The notes: generated from the sequence alone by a model not told the origin. Numbered from the stretch's first letter, positions 52,596 through 61,788 are shown. The stretch: DNA of 64,000 nt from Thermoplasmata archaeon (GCA_015063245.1 SUSV01000005.1:1-64000), one strand, 5' to 3'. Numbers and translations are program-made.

Positions 52596-53594
52596 ATGGT
52601 CAGATGCATCCGCGTGCTCAAGAGGGACGGAGAATCCGTCAGGACACGTCTCGTCTCAGAGGACCTTCTGGACCTCGATTCGAAGATACGCGCGGACGGG
52701 GATTATCTTCTGATCCCGGTGAGATGCGACTCCTATCCCGGTTACAAAGTAACCGAAGAGGATCTGGAGGTGCAGGAGCACAAGGCCCTCGACTACACCG
52801 AAGTCGTCGAGGTGCCAGATGAGCTCAGGCAGTATCTGCCCAGCTCTTTCGACATCGTAGGTGATGTCGCCATGCTCAAGGTGCCCGACGAGCTGACTGA
52901 ATACAGGCATCAGATAGGTGAAGCGCTGATCAAGGTCAACAGGAACATCCGTGTCGTCTTCCATGACTACGGAGTCAAGGGGGACTTCAGGATCAGGGAG
53001 CTAGAGAAGATTGCGGGTGAAGGCTCGTCGGAGACCATTCATAAGGAATTCGGAGTCAAGCTGTACACGGACCCGTCCAAGGTATACTTCAACCCGAGGC
53101 TCTCATCCGAAAGAGCCAGGATAGCCAAACTGGTCAAGGATGGGGAGACGATAATCGATATGTTCGCCGGTGTCGCGCCCTTCGGTACCGTCATCGGGAA
53201 GCTCGCCGATCCCAAGGTCATCTACTCCATAGACCTCAATCCCGAGGCGGAGCACTTCGCACGTCTCAACGCAGAGAAGAATCATATCGAATGCATCGTG
53301 CCGATGACTGGCGATTCGTCGAAGGTCATCTACGACCTGCCGATGGCGGATCGTGTGATCATGAACCTCCCGCAGATCGCAGACAGGTTCCTGGGCTTCG
53401 CCATGGACAGGATGAACCACGGGGCGTATGCCCACATGTACAAGATAATCGAGAGGGACTAGTTCCCCTCGTTCTGTGAGAAATTGACGGAGGAGATGGC
53501 CGCGAAGGGCCATAGGATAGAGATCCACAGCTCCGAGCTGAAGACCTACTCCCCCACCATGAGCGTCTACTCGATGGATGTCGAGAAGCTCTGA
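52596..53594 (+). CDS. trm5: tRNA (guanine37-N1)-methyltransferase Trm5 with in-frame amber codon (candidate pyrrolysine)
   Basis: The 332-residue protein makes m1G37 on tRNA. It has the Trm5 D1 N-terminal domain (about 1-70), the SAM-binding MFAGVAPFGT segment and the catalytic NLP motif (MNLPQ). TAG at 53460-53462 (codon 289) interrupts it, but the frame goes on for 43 codons to TGA at 53592-53594 with a typical Trm5 C-terminus (YSPTMSVYSMDVEKL). The real stop abuts that of the convergent dCTP deaminase. The protein ending at TAG would lack the last strands of the methyltransferase fold. A TATA box (GATATAAAC, near 52569) is 27 nt before ATG, implying a leaderless message. Confidence 0.88.
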
Positions 53595-54086
53595 TCAATC
53601 CTTTTTGATCTGCTCCAAGGTCACTCCCGTCTGTCCCTGGTAGTGCCCGCTCCTCTCGGCATAGTCCTTGAGCGTATCGCTGTTCAGGGTCTCGAACACC
53701 ATCTGGCAGAACCTCTCTCCTATAGGCAGCTCGATGGGGTCGTCCGTCGCGTTGTATGCGCCGAGCGTCAGCGTCCCCTCGAAGCCAGCATCGATCTTGC
53801 CGAACGCGCCGATTATCCCCTTCCTGATCCAGGTGGTCCTGAGCCAGAGCTGTGCGCAGATGTCCTTCGGCATCCTCACCCTCTCGATGGTGGACACGTA
53901 GAACATGGTCCGGGGAGGGATGGTGACAACGCCTTCAGTCTTCAGATCCGGATCGCCCCTGACCATGATCTCCTTGATGCGGAGGTCGTAACCGTTGGGT
54001 GTGAGGCCCCTTTCGTGATAGTCGCTGATCCCGAGGTAGCCTGTCATCATGCTCTCGACGATGTCCTTGTCTGATAGGATTGCCAT
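53595..54086 (-). CDS. dcd: dCTP deaminase
   Basis: The 163-residue protein belongs to the dCTP deaminase/dUTPase family: SDKDI at the N-terminus, the RTTWIRKGIIGAFGKIDAGFEG active-site region (in pieces), and the C-terminal YQGQTGVT loop. It makes dUMP precursors for thymidylate. ATG 54086 is chosen because a TATA-like TTTATT lies 26 nt upstream. It converges with trm5 with no gap between stop codons. Confidence 0.93.
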   Translation of the reverse strand: MAILSDKDIVESMMTGYLGISDYHERGLTPNGYDLRIKEIMVRGDPDLKTEGVVTIPPRTMFYVSTIERVRMPKDICAQLWLRTTWIRKGIIGAFGKIDAGFEGTLTLGAYNATDDPIELPIGERFCQMVFETLNSDTLKDYAERSGHYQGQTGVTLEQIKKD

Positions 54087-54145
54087 GAAAGGTGCATCGA
54101 ATCGCCCCAATAAAGGTTATCTTATCAATAGACATTCCATCGAAC

Positions 54146-55144
54146 ATGATAATCCCCGCATTCCTGAAGGAAGGGCAGGCCATAGGTGTCACCGCACCGT
54201 CGTTCGGCGTCGTGGAACCTTTGGATATAGTCCGTTTCGACCATGCCAAGGAGGTCCTTCTCGAGAGGGGCCATCCTGTGAAGGAGACTTCCAACGTCCA
54301 TACCGCGGACGAGACCGGAAGGAGCTCCCCGATGATGCAGAGGGTCATGGAGCTGGGCAGCCTGCTGGAGGATCCCGAGGTCGGTGCGATAGTCTCGGCG
54401 AGCGGAGGCGACTACCAGTGCGAGATGCTCATGGGGATGGATTGGGATTTCGTAGAGAGGCATCCGAAGTGGATCCAGGGATACTCGGATAATACCGTCC
54501 TGCTGTTCAAGATCACCGCGGAGCACGACATCGCCACCATATACGGAAGCAACTTCGGGGACTTCGGAATGGAACCCTGGCACAGGAGCGTTTCCGAGAA
54601 TCTCGAGTTCCTCGAGGGCAGGAGGAAGGAGCAGGGATCCTTCCCCGGATACCAGGACGGATTCTCAGACAGGGTCACAGGATTGGAGCCCCTGAAGGAG
54701 GAGAGGGAGGTAGAATGGATATCTTCTGTAGGGGACGTATCCTTCTCGGGAAGGCTGATCGGCGGATGCATGGATGTGCTCGAATGGTATCAGAGGAAGG
54801 GCATCGTCGACATGAGCGGATTCACATCGAAGTACGCCGGGGACGGGATCATTTGGTACATGGAGACGTACGACATGGACGAGAGGCGCATCCGGAAGAT
54901 GTTCGAGGGGATGTCGAAGGACGGGTGGTTCGAGGGCGTCAGCGGATTCGTATTCGGAAGGCCGCTCTTCTACCAGGGCGGAGACTATCAGGAAGTCATC
55001 TGCGAATCGCTGAAGGAATACGATGTGCCGAAGGTCTTCGGAGCCGATGTCGGTCACAAGGGTCCGAGGATGACGTTCATCAACGGTGCGGAGGCCAGGT
55101 TCGACATCGCTGGGAAAAGAGCAAAGCTGGTCTATAATCTCTGA
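54146..55144 (+). CDS. S66 family peptidase (LD-carboxypeptidase / MccF-like)
   Basis: The 332-residue protein has the S66 layout: the N-terminal LKEGQAIGVTAPSFG, nucleophile Ser114 in QGYSDNT, and a later GRPLFY segment and DVGHKGPR with the catalytic His. S66 enzymes cut LD-peptide bonds in murein or detoxify microcin C-like acyl sulfamoyl adenylates. Since most archaea lack murein, self-immunity or peptide turnover of the MccF type is more likely. A TATA-like stretch (TTATCTTATC, near 54120) is 26 nt before ATG 54146. Confidence 0.82.
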   Translation: MIIPAFLKEGQAIGVTAPSFGVVEPLDIVRFDHAKEVLLERGHPVKETSNVHTADETGRSSPMMQRVMELGSLLEDPEVGAIVSASGGDYQCEMLMGMDWDFVERHPKWIQGYSDNTVLLFKITAEHDIATIYGSNFGDFGMEPWHRSVSENLEFLEGRRKEQGSFPGYQDGFSDRVTGLEPLKEEREVEWISSVGDVSFSGRLIGGCMDVLEWYQRKGIVDMSGFTSKYAGDGIIWYMETYDMDERRIRKMFEGMSKDGWFEGVSGFVFGRPLFYQGGDYQEVICESLKEYDVPKVFGADVGHKGPRMTFINGAEARFDIAGKRAKLVYNL

Positions 55145-55227
55145 TTCTTTGTGCTATCTCAAATAAAAGTCTAATTGGATGATAATTCCAATATAAATAC
55201 GGCGAGTTGGATACATGGTCCGATATC

Positions 55228-56316
55228 ATGGACAAAAAAGTGATAGCACTTATTGCAGTTGTAGCCGTAGTTGTCGTTGCGGTCGCTGCAGTCTTCGTTC
55301 TCAATAACGGTGGGGATGATGACAGCGATGACGGTGTCAAGGATGCCGCCGGAAACATCATCAAGCCGATCGAGAATCCGGGGAGAATCGCCACTACGAC
55401 CAATGTCGGCGCAGAGCTTCTCAGCGATCTGGGATTCATGTCGAACATTGTAGGAATAACATCTCCATCAAGCTCTTACGATGTGGAGAATCACATCGTC
55501 GGAATCGATATGGAATTCGTCTATCCCGGTACTCTCGCAGCAGACCTGGATAGCGGTAAGATCCAATCTGTCGGAAGGTACTTCGGATGGTCCGCCGAGA
55601 CCGTTGCCGCCGTAAATCCGGAGGTTGTCATCATCGATTATAATCAGATCTCTTCCGATGATTCGAAGATGAAGCAGCTCCAGTCGCTCGGACTGACGGT
55701 CATCGTTCTCGATACCGATTACGGATTCCCTAGCATCCTCAAGAACTACACGATGCTGGGAAAGATATTCAAGAAGGAAGCAGAGGCCGAGAAGCTCGTC
55801 GATGCCATGCAGAAGGCATACGACAAAGTCAAGGAAGTCGTGAAGAAATCCGATCTCGCAGGAAAGAAGTTCGCACTCATCAGCCACTGTCCGCCTTACG
55901 GCGATTATTCCTACGGAAAGCATGCAGTGATCAGCCTTCTCGAGGACTGTGGACTTGTGAACGCAATGCCCAGCGGAGGGCAGGCCAGCCAGTCCATCTC
56001 GCTCGGAGAGGCCCTCGCATCCGCCAACCCCGATTTCGTCATCTTCGAGGACATGGGAATGTCCCTCATCTGGTCGGATGTCATCGCAGGGTGGAAGTCC
56101 GACGACGTCATGGGTTCGATCGACTGTATCAAGAACGACAAGTTCTACTGTCTCGAGTACAAGCCCTTCCAGTCATTCTATCACACCAAACAGGCCATCA
56201 ACGGATATGCCCTGGTAGGTGCGATCGTGAACCCGGAAGATACCGGCGTGACCGTTCCGAACATCGTCACATCCGCCGCATGGACCGATTACATCCAGTG
56301 GCTTGATGAATACTGA
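55228..56316 (+). CDS. substrate-binding protein (importer cluster 3)
   Basis: The 362-residue protein has an N-terminal hydrophobic anchor (about 5-25), an acidic linker (NNGGDDDSDDG) and a BtuF/FecB-type binding domain (about 45-362). Unlike the cluster 1 protein it has no dockerin-like module. It is probably a cobamide or iron-chelate receptor. ATG 55228 directly precedes the hydrophobic segment; a TATA-like ATATAAATAC is about 33 nt upstream. Confidence 0.88.
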   Translation: MDKKVIALIAVVAVVVVAVAAVFVLNNGGDDDSDDGVKDAAGNIIKPIENPGRIATTTNVGAELLSDLGFMSNIVGITSPSSSYDVENHIVGIDMEFVYPGTLAADLDSGKIQSVGRYFGWSAETVAAVNPEVVIIDYNQISSDDSKMKQLQSLGLTVIVLDTDYGFPSILKNYTMLGKIFKKEAEAEKLVDAMQKAYDKVKEVVKKSDLAGKKFALISHCPPYGDYSYGKHAVISLLEDCGLVNAMPSGGQASQSISLGEALASANPDFVIFEDMGMSLIWSDVIAGWKSDDVMGSIDCIKNDKFYCLEYKPFQSFYHTKQAINGYALVGAIVNPEDTGVTVPNIVTSAAWTDYIQWLDEY

Positions 56317-56325
56317 AACTCCTTA

Positions 56326-56341
56326 CCGGGCATTTGCCCGG
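56326..56341 (+). terminator. intercistronic hairpin after binding-protein gene
   Basis: CCGGGC-atttg-GCCCGG pattern gives a 6-bp stem 10 nt after the binding-protein stop, as in importer cluster 1. Confidence 0.5.
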
Positions 56342-56366
56342 TTCAATCTATTATCGAGGCGGTATC

Positions 56367-57449
56367 TTGGAAGAGGTGGCATCAGCTAATACCTCCGGGG
56401 CGAAGAAAGAGCGTAAAGGCGTCAAGGCAGTCCGCTGGAGGATGCTCTTGATCGTGATTCTGGGGAGCATCGCACTTGTATTGCTATTCACGCTGTCGAT
56501 GACCATAGGCCCTTACGATATTTCCTTCACTGAAGCGATGGAGCAAATCTGGCAGATAATAATAACAGGCGGTAAGCCCGAGGATATGAGCGGGAAGATC
56601 ATCTACAACCTGAGGATACCCCGTTCCATCGCGGTCATGCTCGTCGGTGCTGGGCTCGCTATCGCTGGTGCGGTCATGCAGGCTATGATCCACAACCCTC
56701 TCGTGGACCCGTATGTCACGGGAGTATCATCGGGGGCATCGTTCGGAGTCATCCTGTTCACATTGGGTGCCTCGTACATAGGTTCGATGTCCGTGTACAT
56801 GTTCGCGCCGATCGGTGCGATCATCGGGGCGGTCGCGGCATTCATGATCACGATGCTGGTCGCCGAGGGTGCCGGGGGTAAGGCGATGAGCTATGTCCTC
56901 GGAGGAGTCATCGTCGCAGCGGGACTGAGCTCGGGAACAACCCTTATCATGTCGCTCAACGCCGAGAAGATCCACAGCATCACAGCTTGGATGTTCGGAA
57001 GCTTCTCCAACATTGAGTGGCAGGACATCTACGTAATCGCCATCCCGATCATCCTGATCCTGATCATCATCCTGTTCGAAGCGAGGAAGCTGAATGTGAT
57101 GCTCCTGGGGGAGAGCCAGGCACAGTATCTTGGAATCAATTCCCGTCAATACAAGAGGATCATGCTGATGCTGTCGGCCGTTCTCACGGCACTGTGTGTC
57201 GCTTACTGCGGAATCATCGGTTTCGTCGGATTGGTCGTACCCCATCTGTGCAGGATGGTCGTGGGAGGGGACCACAGGGTGCTGATACCGTCGAGCATCG
57301 TAGTGGGAGCCGTCGTTCTCATGGTCGCTGATATAATCAGCAAATCCGGACCTATCGGAGAGCTCCCCATCGGAGCGATCACATCCGTCGTCGGAGTGCC
57401 GTTCTTCATCTATCTCATGCTGAAGGAGGGAAAGAGGTATGCAATGTGA
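56367..57449 (+). CDS. FecCD/BtuC-type permease (importer cluster 3)
   Basis: The 360-residue membrane protein has LRIPRSIAVMLVGAGLAIAGA (in pieces), NPLVDPYVTGVSSGA and YCGIIGFVGLVVPH motifs. TTG 56367 is the likely start, with GAGGCGGT about 4 nt upstream; an upstream TTG would extend into the hairpin. As the only permease of the cluster it probably forms a homodimer. Confidence 0.9.
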   Translation: MEEVASANTSGAKKERKGVKAVRWRMLLIVILGSIALVLLFTLSMTIGPYDISFTEAMEQIWQIIITGGKPEDMSGKIIYNLRIPRSIAVMLVGAGLAIAGAVMQAMIHNPLVDPYVTGVSSGASFGVILFTLGASYIGSMSVYMFAPIGAIIGAVAAFMITMLVAEGAGGKAMSYVLGGVIVAAGLSSGTTLIMSLNAEKIHSITAWMFGSFSNIEWQDIYVIAIPIILILIIILFEARKLNVMLLGESQAQYLGINSRQYKRIMLMLSAVLTALCVAYCGIIGFVGLVVPHLCRMVVGGDHRVLIPSSIVVGAVVLMVADIISKSGPIGELPIGAITSVVGVPFFIYLMLKEGKRYAM

Positions 57450-58251
57450 GGAACAGCAAGCAGAGAAGAACATGCTGGATGTATCCGATCTTGTGTTCGG
57501 TTATTCCGATGAGGATACCCTCAAAGGCGTGAACATCACAATCAAACCGGGAGAGTTCGTGGCACTCATGGGCCCGAACGGGTCTGGTAAGACGACGATG
57601 ATGAGGTGCATCAACAAGATCCTGAAGATCAAGAGCGGTTCGGTCAAGATCGACGAGGAGGACATCCTGAGGCTCAAGATGGAGGATATCGCGAAGATAT
57701 GCACCACCGTTCCTGCGGACACCCCGCTGGACTTCGCCCTGACCGTCAGGGACTTCGTATCATTGGGGCGTGCCCCGTACGTCAACACCCTCTGGTGGGA
57801 GACCGATGAGGATGAGAAGATCGTCGACCAGGCGATGTGGGACCTGGGTATAACGAGATACGAGAACAGGAGGCTCCATGAGCTGAGCAGCGGAGAGAGG
57901 GCGCGTGTGCTTCTTGCGAAGGGAGTGGTGCAGACGCCCAAGCTCATGCTGGTCGACGAGCCCAGCGCTCACCTCGACATAAAGTACAAGGTGCAGGTCA
58001 TGGAGATCCTCCGCGATCTGACCAACAAGGGCCTGACGGTGCTGATAGCATCGCACGACATCAATCTCCTGACAAGGTTCTGCGACAAGATCATGCTGCT
58101 CTCCAAGGGCAGGATAATCGATTACGGCCTGCCCAAGGATGTCGTCACTAAAGAATCGATCAGAGAGGTATTCGACATCGAGGTGGAGCTCGTGGAGTGC
58201 AACGGGATCGTCTACATCCTGCCAACTGGCTCTACGATCATTGAACAGTGA
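57439..58251 (+). CDS. ABC transporter ATPase, BtuD/FecE type (importer cluster 3)
   Basis: The 270-residue ATPase has Walker A GPNGSGKTT (about 45-53), signature LSSGERARVLLAKG and Walker B LMLVDEPSA. ATG 57439 overlaps the permease stop by 11 nt and follows GGAGGG, so the genes are coupled. Its 3' end overlaps the convergent chagasin-like gene by 14 nt. Confidence 0.93.
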   Translation: MQCEEQQAEKNMLDVSDLVFGYSDEDTLKGVNITIKPGEFVALMGPNGSGKTTMMRCINKILKIKSGSVKIDEEDILRLKMEDIAKICTTVPADTPLDFALTVRDFVSLGRAPYVNTLWWETDEDEKIVDQAMWDLGITRYENRRLHELSSGERARVLLAKGVVQTPKLMLVDEPSAHLDIKYKVQVMEILRDLTNKGLTVLIASHDINLLTRFCDKIMLLSKGRIIDYGLPKDVVTKESIREVFDIEVELVECNGIVYILPTGSTIIEQ

Positions 58252-58549
58252 TCTCCACCGTGACCTGCCTGATAGGTTCGGGCTCCCATTCGCGTTTATA
58301 CACGAATTTCACGGAGTGGTCCCCTGCGGTACCGCACAGGAACCTGTAACGCTGTGTCCCTCCTGCGCCGCAGAGGCCCTCCCTGTCAGGATCGGTGACA
58401 TACTCCTCTCCGACCTTCTCCAGGTCGGATGATAATATCTCCCAGCGGTATCCGGTGGTGGGGTTGGATTCTAGTACGATCTCGATTTCTCCTCCTGCCG
58501 TTGCGCTCATCTTGTATGTTCCAGATGCAGAGATTATGTCCGAAGCCAT
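58238..58549 (-). CDS. chagasin-family (I42) cysteine-protease inhibitor
   Basis: The 103-residue protein has the three inhibitor loops of chagasin: NPTTGYRW, the glycine-rich GAGGTQRYRF and the KREWEPEP turn. Chagasins block papain-like peptidases. No signal peptide is seen from ATG 58549, so it may act inside the cell unless the longer N-terminus is used. It overlaps the end of the cluster 3 ATPase gene. Confidence 0.85.
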   Translation of the reverse strand: MASDIISASGTYKMSATAGGEIEIVLESNPTTGYRWEILSSDLEKVGEEYVTDPDREGLCGAGGTQRYRFLCGTAGDHSVKFVYKREWEPEPIRQVTVEITVQ

Positions 58550-58645
58550 TCCTGTCCCTCGTGACTCGGATTCCTGTCCGCGCACATAAAAGTTACATGC
58601 GAGCGTGCGATTAGTTTATTTTATGCGTAATGACATGCACTCGGC

Positions 58646-59992
58646 ATGGGATTAATCAAAGCAACAGTTGGCGCCGTTGGCGGTCAATTGGCGGACCAGT
58701 GGAAGGAGTTCTTCTACTGCGAATCGATGCCCGCCGATGTCATGATCACCAAGGGTGTGAAACAGACGACGTCCCGTTCCTCCAACACCAAGGGAAATGA
58801 CAACATCATCTCCAACGGTTCAGGGATTGCGGTCGCCGATGGTCAGTGCATGATCATCGTCGAGCAGGGTGCAGTCGTCGAGTTCGTCGCAGAGCCCGGA
58901 CAGTACACGTTCGACAAGTCCACAGAGCCCAGCATCTTCGCGGGAAGCCTCGGGACCAGCGTCATCAACACGTTCAAGACGATGGCGAGGCGTATCTCGT
59001 ACGGCGGGGACACCGGTAAGGACCAGAGGGTCTACTACATCAACCTCAAGGAGCTCATCGACAACAAGTTCGGTACCTCCACGCCCATCCCGTTCCGTGT
59101 CGTCGACAGGAACATCGGGCTCGATGTGGATGTGTCCGTCCGTTGCTACGGAACCTTCTCCTACAAGATCACGGACCCCATCCTGTTCTACACCAATGTC
59201 GCAGGAAATGTCACATCGGAGTACAAGAGGTCCAACCTCGACGGTCAGCTGAAGACCGAGTTCATCGCTGCTCTGCAGCCCGGATTCGGAAAGCTCTCCG
59301 ACATCGGACTCCGTCCGAACCAGATCATGAACCACACCGAGGAATTGTCCGAGGCCATGAACGAGGCCCTATCCAAGAAATGGAGCGAGCTCCGCGGACT
59401 GAGCATCGTCAGCATCGCCCTCGGATCGGTATCGTTGCCTCCTGAGGATGCAGAGATGATCAAGACGGCACAGAGGACCGCCATCCTCCGTGACCCGTCA
59501 ATGGCCGGGGCTACGCTCGTCGAGGCGCAGTCCACAGCCATGAAATCCGCCGCAGCCAACGAGGCAGGCGCGATGACTGGGCTCATGGGATTCGGAATGG
59601 TCGGACAGATGGGCGGCAACACGATGAACGCACAGGGCTACTACAACATGGCCAACCAGCAGCAACAGCAGCAGCAACAGTACCAGCAGCAGCCTCCGGC
59701 GCAGCAGAATGCGGCACCGGCGGCAGGATGGAAGTGCTCATGCGGCGCGATGGCCACCGGTAAGTTCTGCCCCGAGTGCGGAAGCAAGAAGCCGGAGGAG
59801 CCCGCAGGCTGGACATGCAAGTGCGGAGCGGTCAACCAGGGCAAGTTCTGTTCCGAATGCGGGAGCAAGAAGCCCGAGGGGGTCCCCCAGTACCGTTGCG
59901 ACAAGTGCGGATGGGTCCCCAAGGATCCCACCAACCCCCCGAAGTTCTGTCCCGAGTGCGGCGACCCCTTCGGAGATTCGGATAAGGTCTGA
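58646..59992 (+). CDS. SPFH-domain protein with Gln-rich linker and zinc ribbons (YdjI-like)
   Basis: The 448-residue protein has an SPFH/virion-core-like domain (about 20-300) like bacterial YdjI. A low-complexity Gln-rich linker (about 337-354, eight Q in a row followed by YQQQ) and three zinc ribbons (CSCG...CPECG, CKCG...CSECG, CDKCG...CPECG; about 365-440) follow. It is probably a membrane-associated scaffold. It is followed 5 bp later by a related zinc-ribbon membrane protein, which suggests a joint complex. Confidence 0.82.
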   Translation: MGLIKATVGAVGGQLADQWKEFFYCESMPADVMITKGVKQTTSRSSNTKGNDNIISNGSGIAVADGQCMIIVEQGAVVEFVAEPGQYTFDKSTEPSIFAGSLGTSVINTFKTMARRISYGGDTGKDQRVYYINLKELIDNKFGTSTPIPFRVVDRNIGLDVDVSVRCYGTFSYKITDPILFYTNVAGNVTSEYKRSNLDGQLKTEFIAALQPGFGKLSDIGLRPNQIMNHTEELSEAMNEALSKKWSELRGLSIVSIALGSVSLPPEDAEMIKTAQRTAILRDPSMAGATLVEAQSTAMKSAAANEAGAMTGLMGFGMVGQMGGNTMNAQGYYNMANQQQQQQQQYQQQPPAQQNAAPAAGWKCSCGAMATGKFCPECGSKKPEEPAGWTCKCGAVNQGKFCSECGSKKPEGVPQYRCDKCGWVPKDPTNPPKFCPECGDPFGDSDKV

Positions 59993-59997
59993 TAGAC

Positions 59998-61275
59998 ATG
60001 ACAAGCGCGATGGAACACAAATGCCCGAGCTGCGGTGCATCCCTGGAGTTCGATGCGGCCTCCCAGAACATCAAGTGCCCGTACTGCGACTGCGAATTCG
60101 ACGTGTCCGTATTCGCCGAGGCGGAGGGGGACCTCTCCATCGGGGATGTGGATCTCGCAGCGGATGGAGGAGTCGATTGGGATGACGGGGAGCTCTACGG
60201 CGTCTCCGAGTACCAGTGCGAATCATGCGGAGGAAACATCTACTCAGATGCCACCACGTCGGCGACCATGTGCCCGTACTGCGGGAACGCGGTCATCCTT
60301 AAGGGACGTCTCACAGGCTCCCTGAAGCCCGATAAGGTCATACCCTTCCAAAAGGACAAGGAGCAGGCGCTCAAGGGCCTGGAGGAGTACTGCGGAGGGA
60401 AGAGGTTCGTTCCCAAGAAGTTCCTCAAGGACAACAAGCTCGAGGAGATCAAGGGTCTGTACGTACCGTTCTGGGTCTATGATGCCGACCTCGACGCTCA
60501 GGTCGAATACCTAGGGGTCGATGAGAGGACCTGGAGGTCAGGAGATACGGAATATACCGAGAGGAAGTACTACCGTGTCATCAGGGGAGGGGACATCGCT
60601 TTCGACCACGTCCCCGCCGACGGATCGTCCAAGATGCCCGACGACCTCATGGAGTCGATCGAGCCCTTCGACTATGACAAGGCAGAGGAATTCACCACGG
60701 CATACCTTCCCGGATACGTCGCTGACAAGTACGATCTCGATCAGGACGCCGTCCGTCCCCGTGTGAGGCAGAGGATGGCCGAGGGAACTGCCGACAAGTT
60801 CATGACCACCGTCCACTACGACGAGGTATCAGTCAAGGATGCGCAGATCAGCGCCAAGAAGTCAGAGGTCAACTACGTGCTGTACCCGGTATGGCTGATG
60901 AACACCGCATGGAACGGTAAGAAGTTCACATTCGCGATGAACGGTCAGACCGGCAAGACCGTCGGTAACCTTCCGGCAGACTATATCAAGCTGGGAAGCG
61001 TCTCGGGATCGATATTCGCGGCTGTAGCTGCACTGTTCATCCTGGGATTCTACTTCATGGACGGAGGATTCGACGTGACATCTGCTCTCGTCGGTATCGT
61101 TATCGGAGCCCTTGCAGGAGGTCTCTTCTTCTGGTACTTCAAGAGGCAGCTCAAGACCGTCGAGTTCCAGCACGGCGCAGCCAACTATTACCGTGAAGGC
61201 AGTATGAACATCACGGTGAAGCAGGACAAGTACCTCTACAAGAGGGTCACTACCAGGCACATCAACCGCAACTGA
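59998..61275 (+). CDS. zinc-ribbon membrane protein (YdjJ-like), partner of SPFH protein
   Basis: The 425-residue protein starts with two zinc ribbons (CPSCG...CPYC at 9-29; CESCG...CPYCG at about 75-95), has a middle domain of about 230 residues, and two C-terminal membrane helices (about 342-383). This is the architecture of proteins paired with SPFH/YdjI proteins. ATG 59998 follows the SPFH gene by 5 bp; ATG 60010 is an alternative. A T-rich terminator follows. Confidence 0.78.
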   Translation: MTSAMEHKCPSCGASLEFDAASQNIKCPYCDCEFDVSVFAEAEGDLSIGDVDLAADGGVDWDDGELYGVSEYQCESCGGNIYSDATTSATMCPYCGNAVILKGRLTGSLKPDKVIPFQKDKEQALKGLEEYCGGKRFVPKKFLKDNKLEEIKGLYVPFWVYDADLDAQVEYLGVDERTWRSGDTEYTERKYYRVIRGGDIAFDHVPADGSSKMPDDLMESIEPFDYDKAEEFTTAYLPGYVADKYDLDQDAVRPRVRQRMAEGTADKFMTTVHYDEVSVKDAQISAKKSEVNYVLYPVWLMNTAWNGKKFTFAMNGQTGKTVGNLPADYIKLGSVSGSIFAAVAALFILGFYFMDGGFDVTSALVGIVIGALAGGLFFWYFKRQLKTVEFQHGAANYYREGSMNITVKQDKYLYKRVTTRHINRN

Positions 61276-61285
61276 TAAACCATAA

Positions 61286-61310
61286 GGCCCTTCGGGGCCG
61301 TTTTTCTTTT
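61286..61310 (+). terminator. intrinsic-type terminator
   Basis: GGCCC-TTCG-GGGCC tetraloop hairpin followed by TTTTTCTTTT closes the SPFH operon. Confidence 0.8.
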
Positions 61311-61314
61311 ACTT

Positions 61315-61541
61315 GACAAAAACGATGTTCATGGCAAAGAGGTGGATTTCACCGTTTGGACCCTGAAGTACAAGGCTACTATCAAGTCTGCTCGGACATC
61401 TCTGCCGAGAACACGTTGTCGCGGGAATTGGCACCATTGAAGGCAATCGATGACAATTATCCCAAATATATAATCTGCAAAGGGGACTGTATTTTCGATG
61501 ATATCGACGGAATAAGGATCACCGATTACGGTGAATGGTGA
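61315..61541 (+). pseudogene. frameshifted 3' remnant of a DUF4143 ATPase gene
   Basis: A frame with HGKEVDFTVW-like residues (about 61327-61356) shifts into a second frame that reads YYQVCSDIS...ENTLSRELAPLKAIDDNYPKYII (to 61541). Together they match the C-terminal nuclease-like end of DUF4143-type ATPases, but the first about 330 residues are missing and one frameshift is present near 61350. An intact but different DUF4143 gene follows 250 bp later. Confidence 0.72.
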
Positions 61542-61713
61542 AGGAGCCCTTCTGAAGTCTTACATTCCACATAATGTCTGTCCGACGAATTCCAATTATT
61601 CATGTCATCCTTCCAAGCTTCTGTAATTGGAGAAGGATGGAGCGGGCAGTGTATATCGCTCTGCGAATAGCAATAATTGCTTTCTCCACGTTTTCAAACA
61701 ATTATTGAATTTT

Positions 61714-61767
61714 GAGTAATCAAATTATTACAATGTGAGTAGTTGATTACTCAGATTGTAATATATA
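61714..61767. promoter_or_regulatory. interlaced inverted repeats and TATA box before DUF4143 gene
   Basis: GAGTAATCAA (61714-61723) pairs with TTGATTACTC (61743-61752), and ATTACAAT (61727-61734) pairs with ATTGTAAT (61755-61762). The order is A-B-A'-B', so the two pairs interlace rather than nest. A TATA box (TAATATATAG, 61759-61768) is about 26 nt before ATG 61789. Binding of a symmetrical repressor at these sites would block transcription. Confidence 0.55.
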
Positions 61768-61788
61768 GTCAAGCGACCATCCATATGC

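Noticed and set aside
52596-53462. Trm5 ending at TAG 53462
   Set aside because: The next 43 codons encode the expected Trm5 C-terminus in the same frame and reach the convergent gene's stop.
61356-61541. Functional 61-codon gene
   Set aside because: Its sequence is only the C-terminal end of a DUF4143 protein and the upstream part is in another frame.
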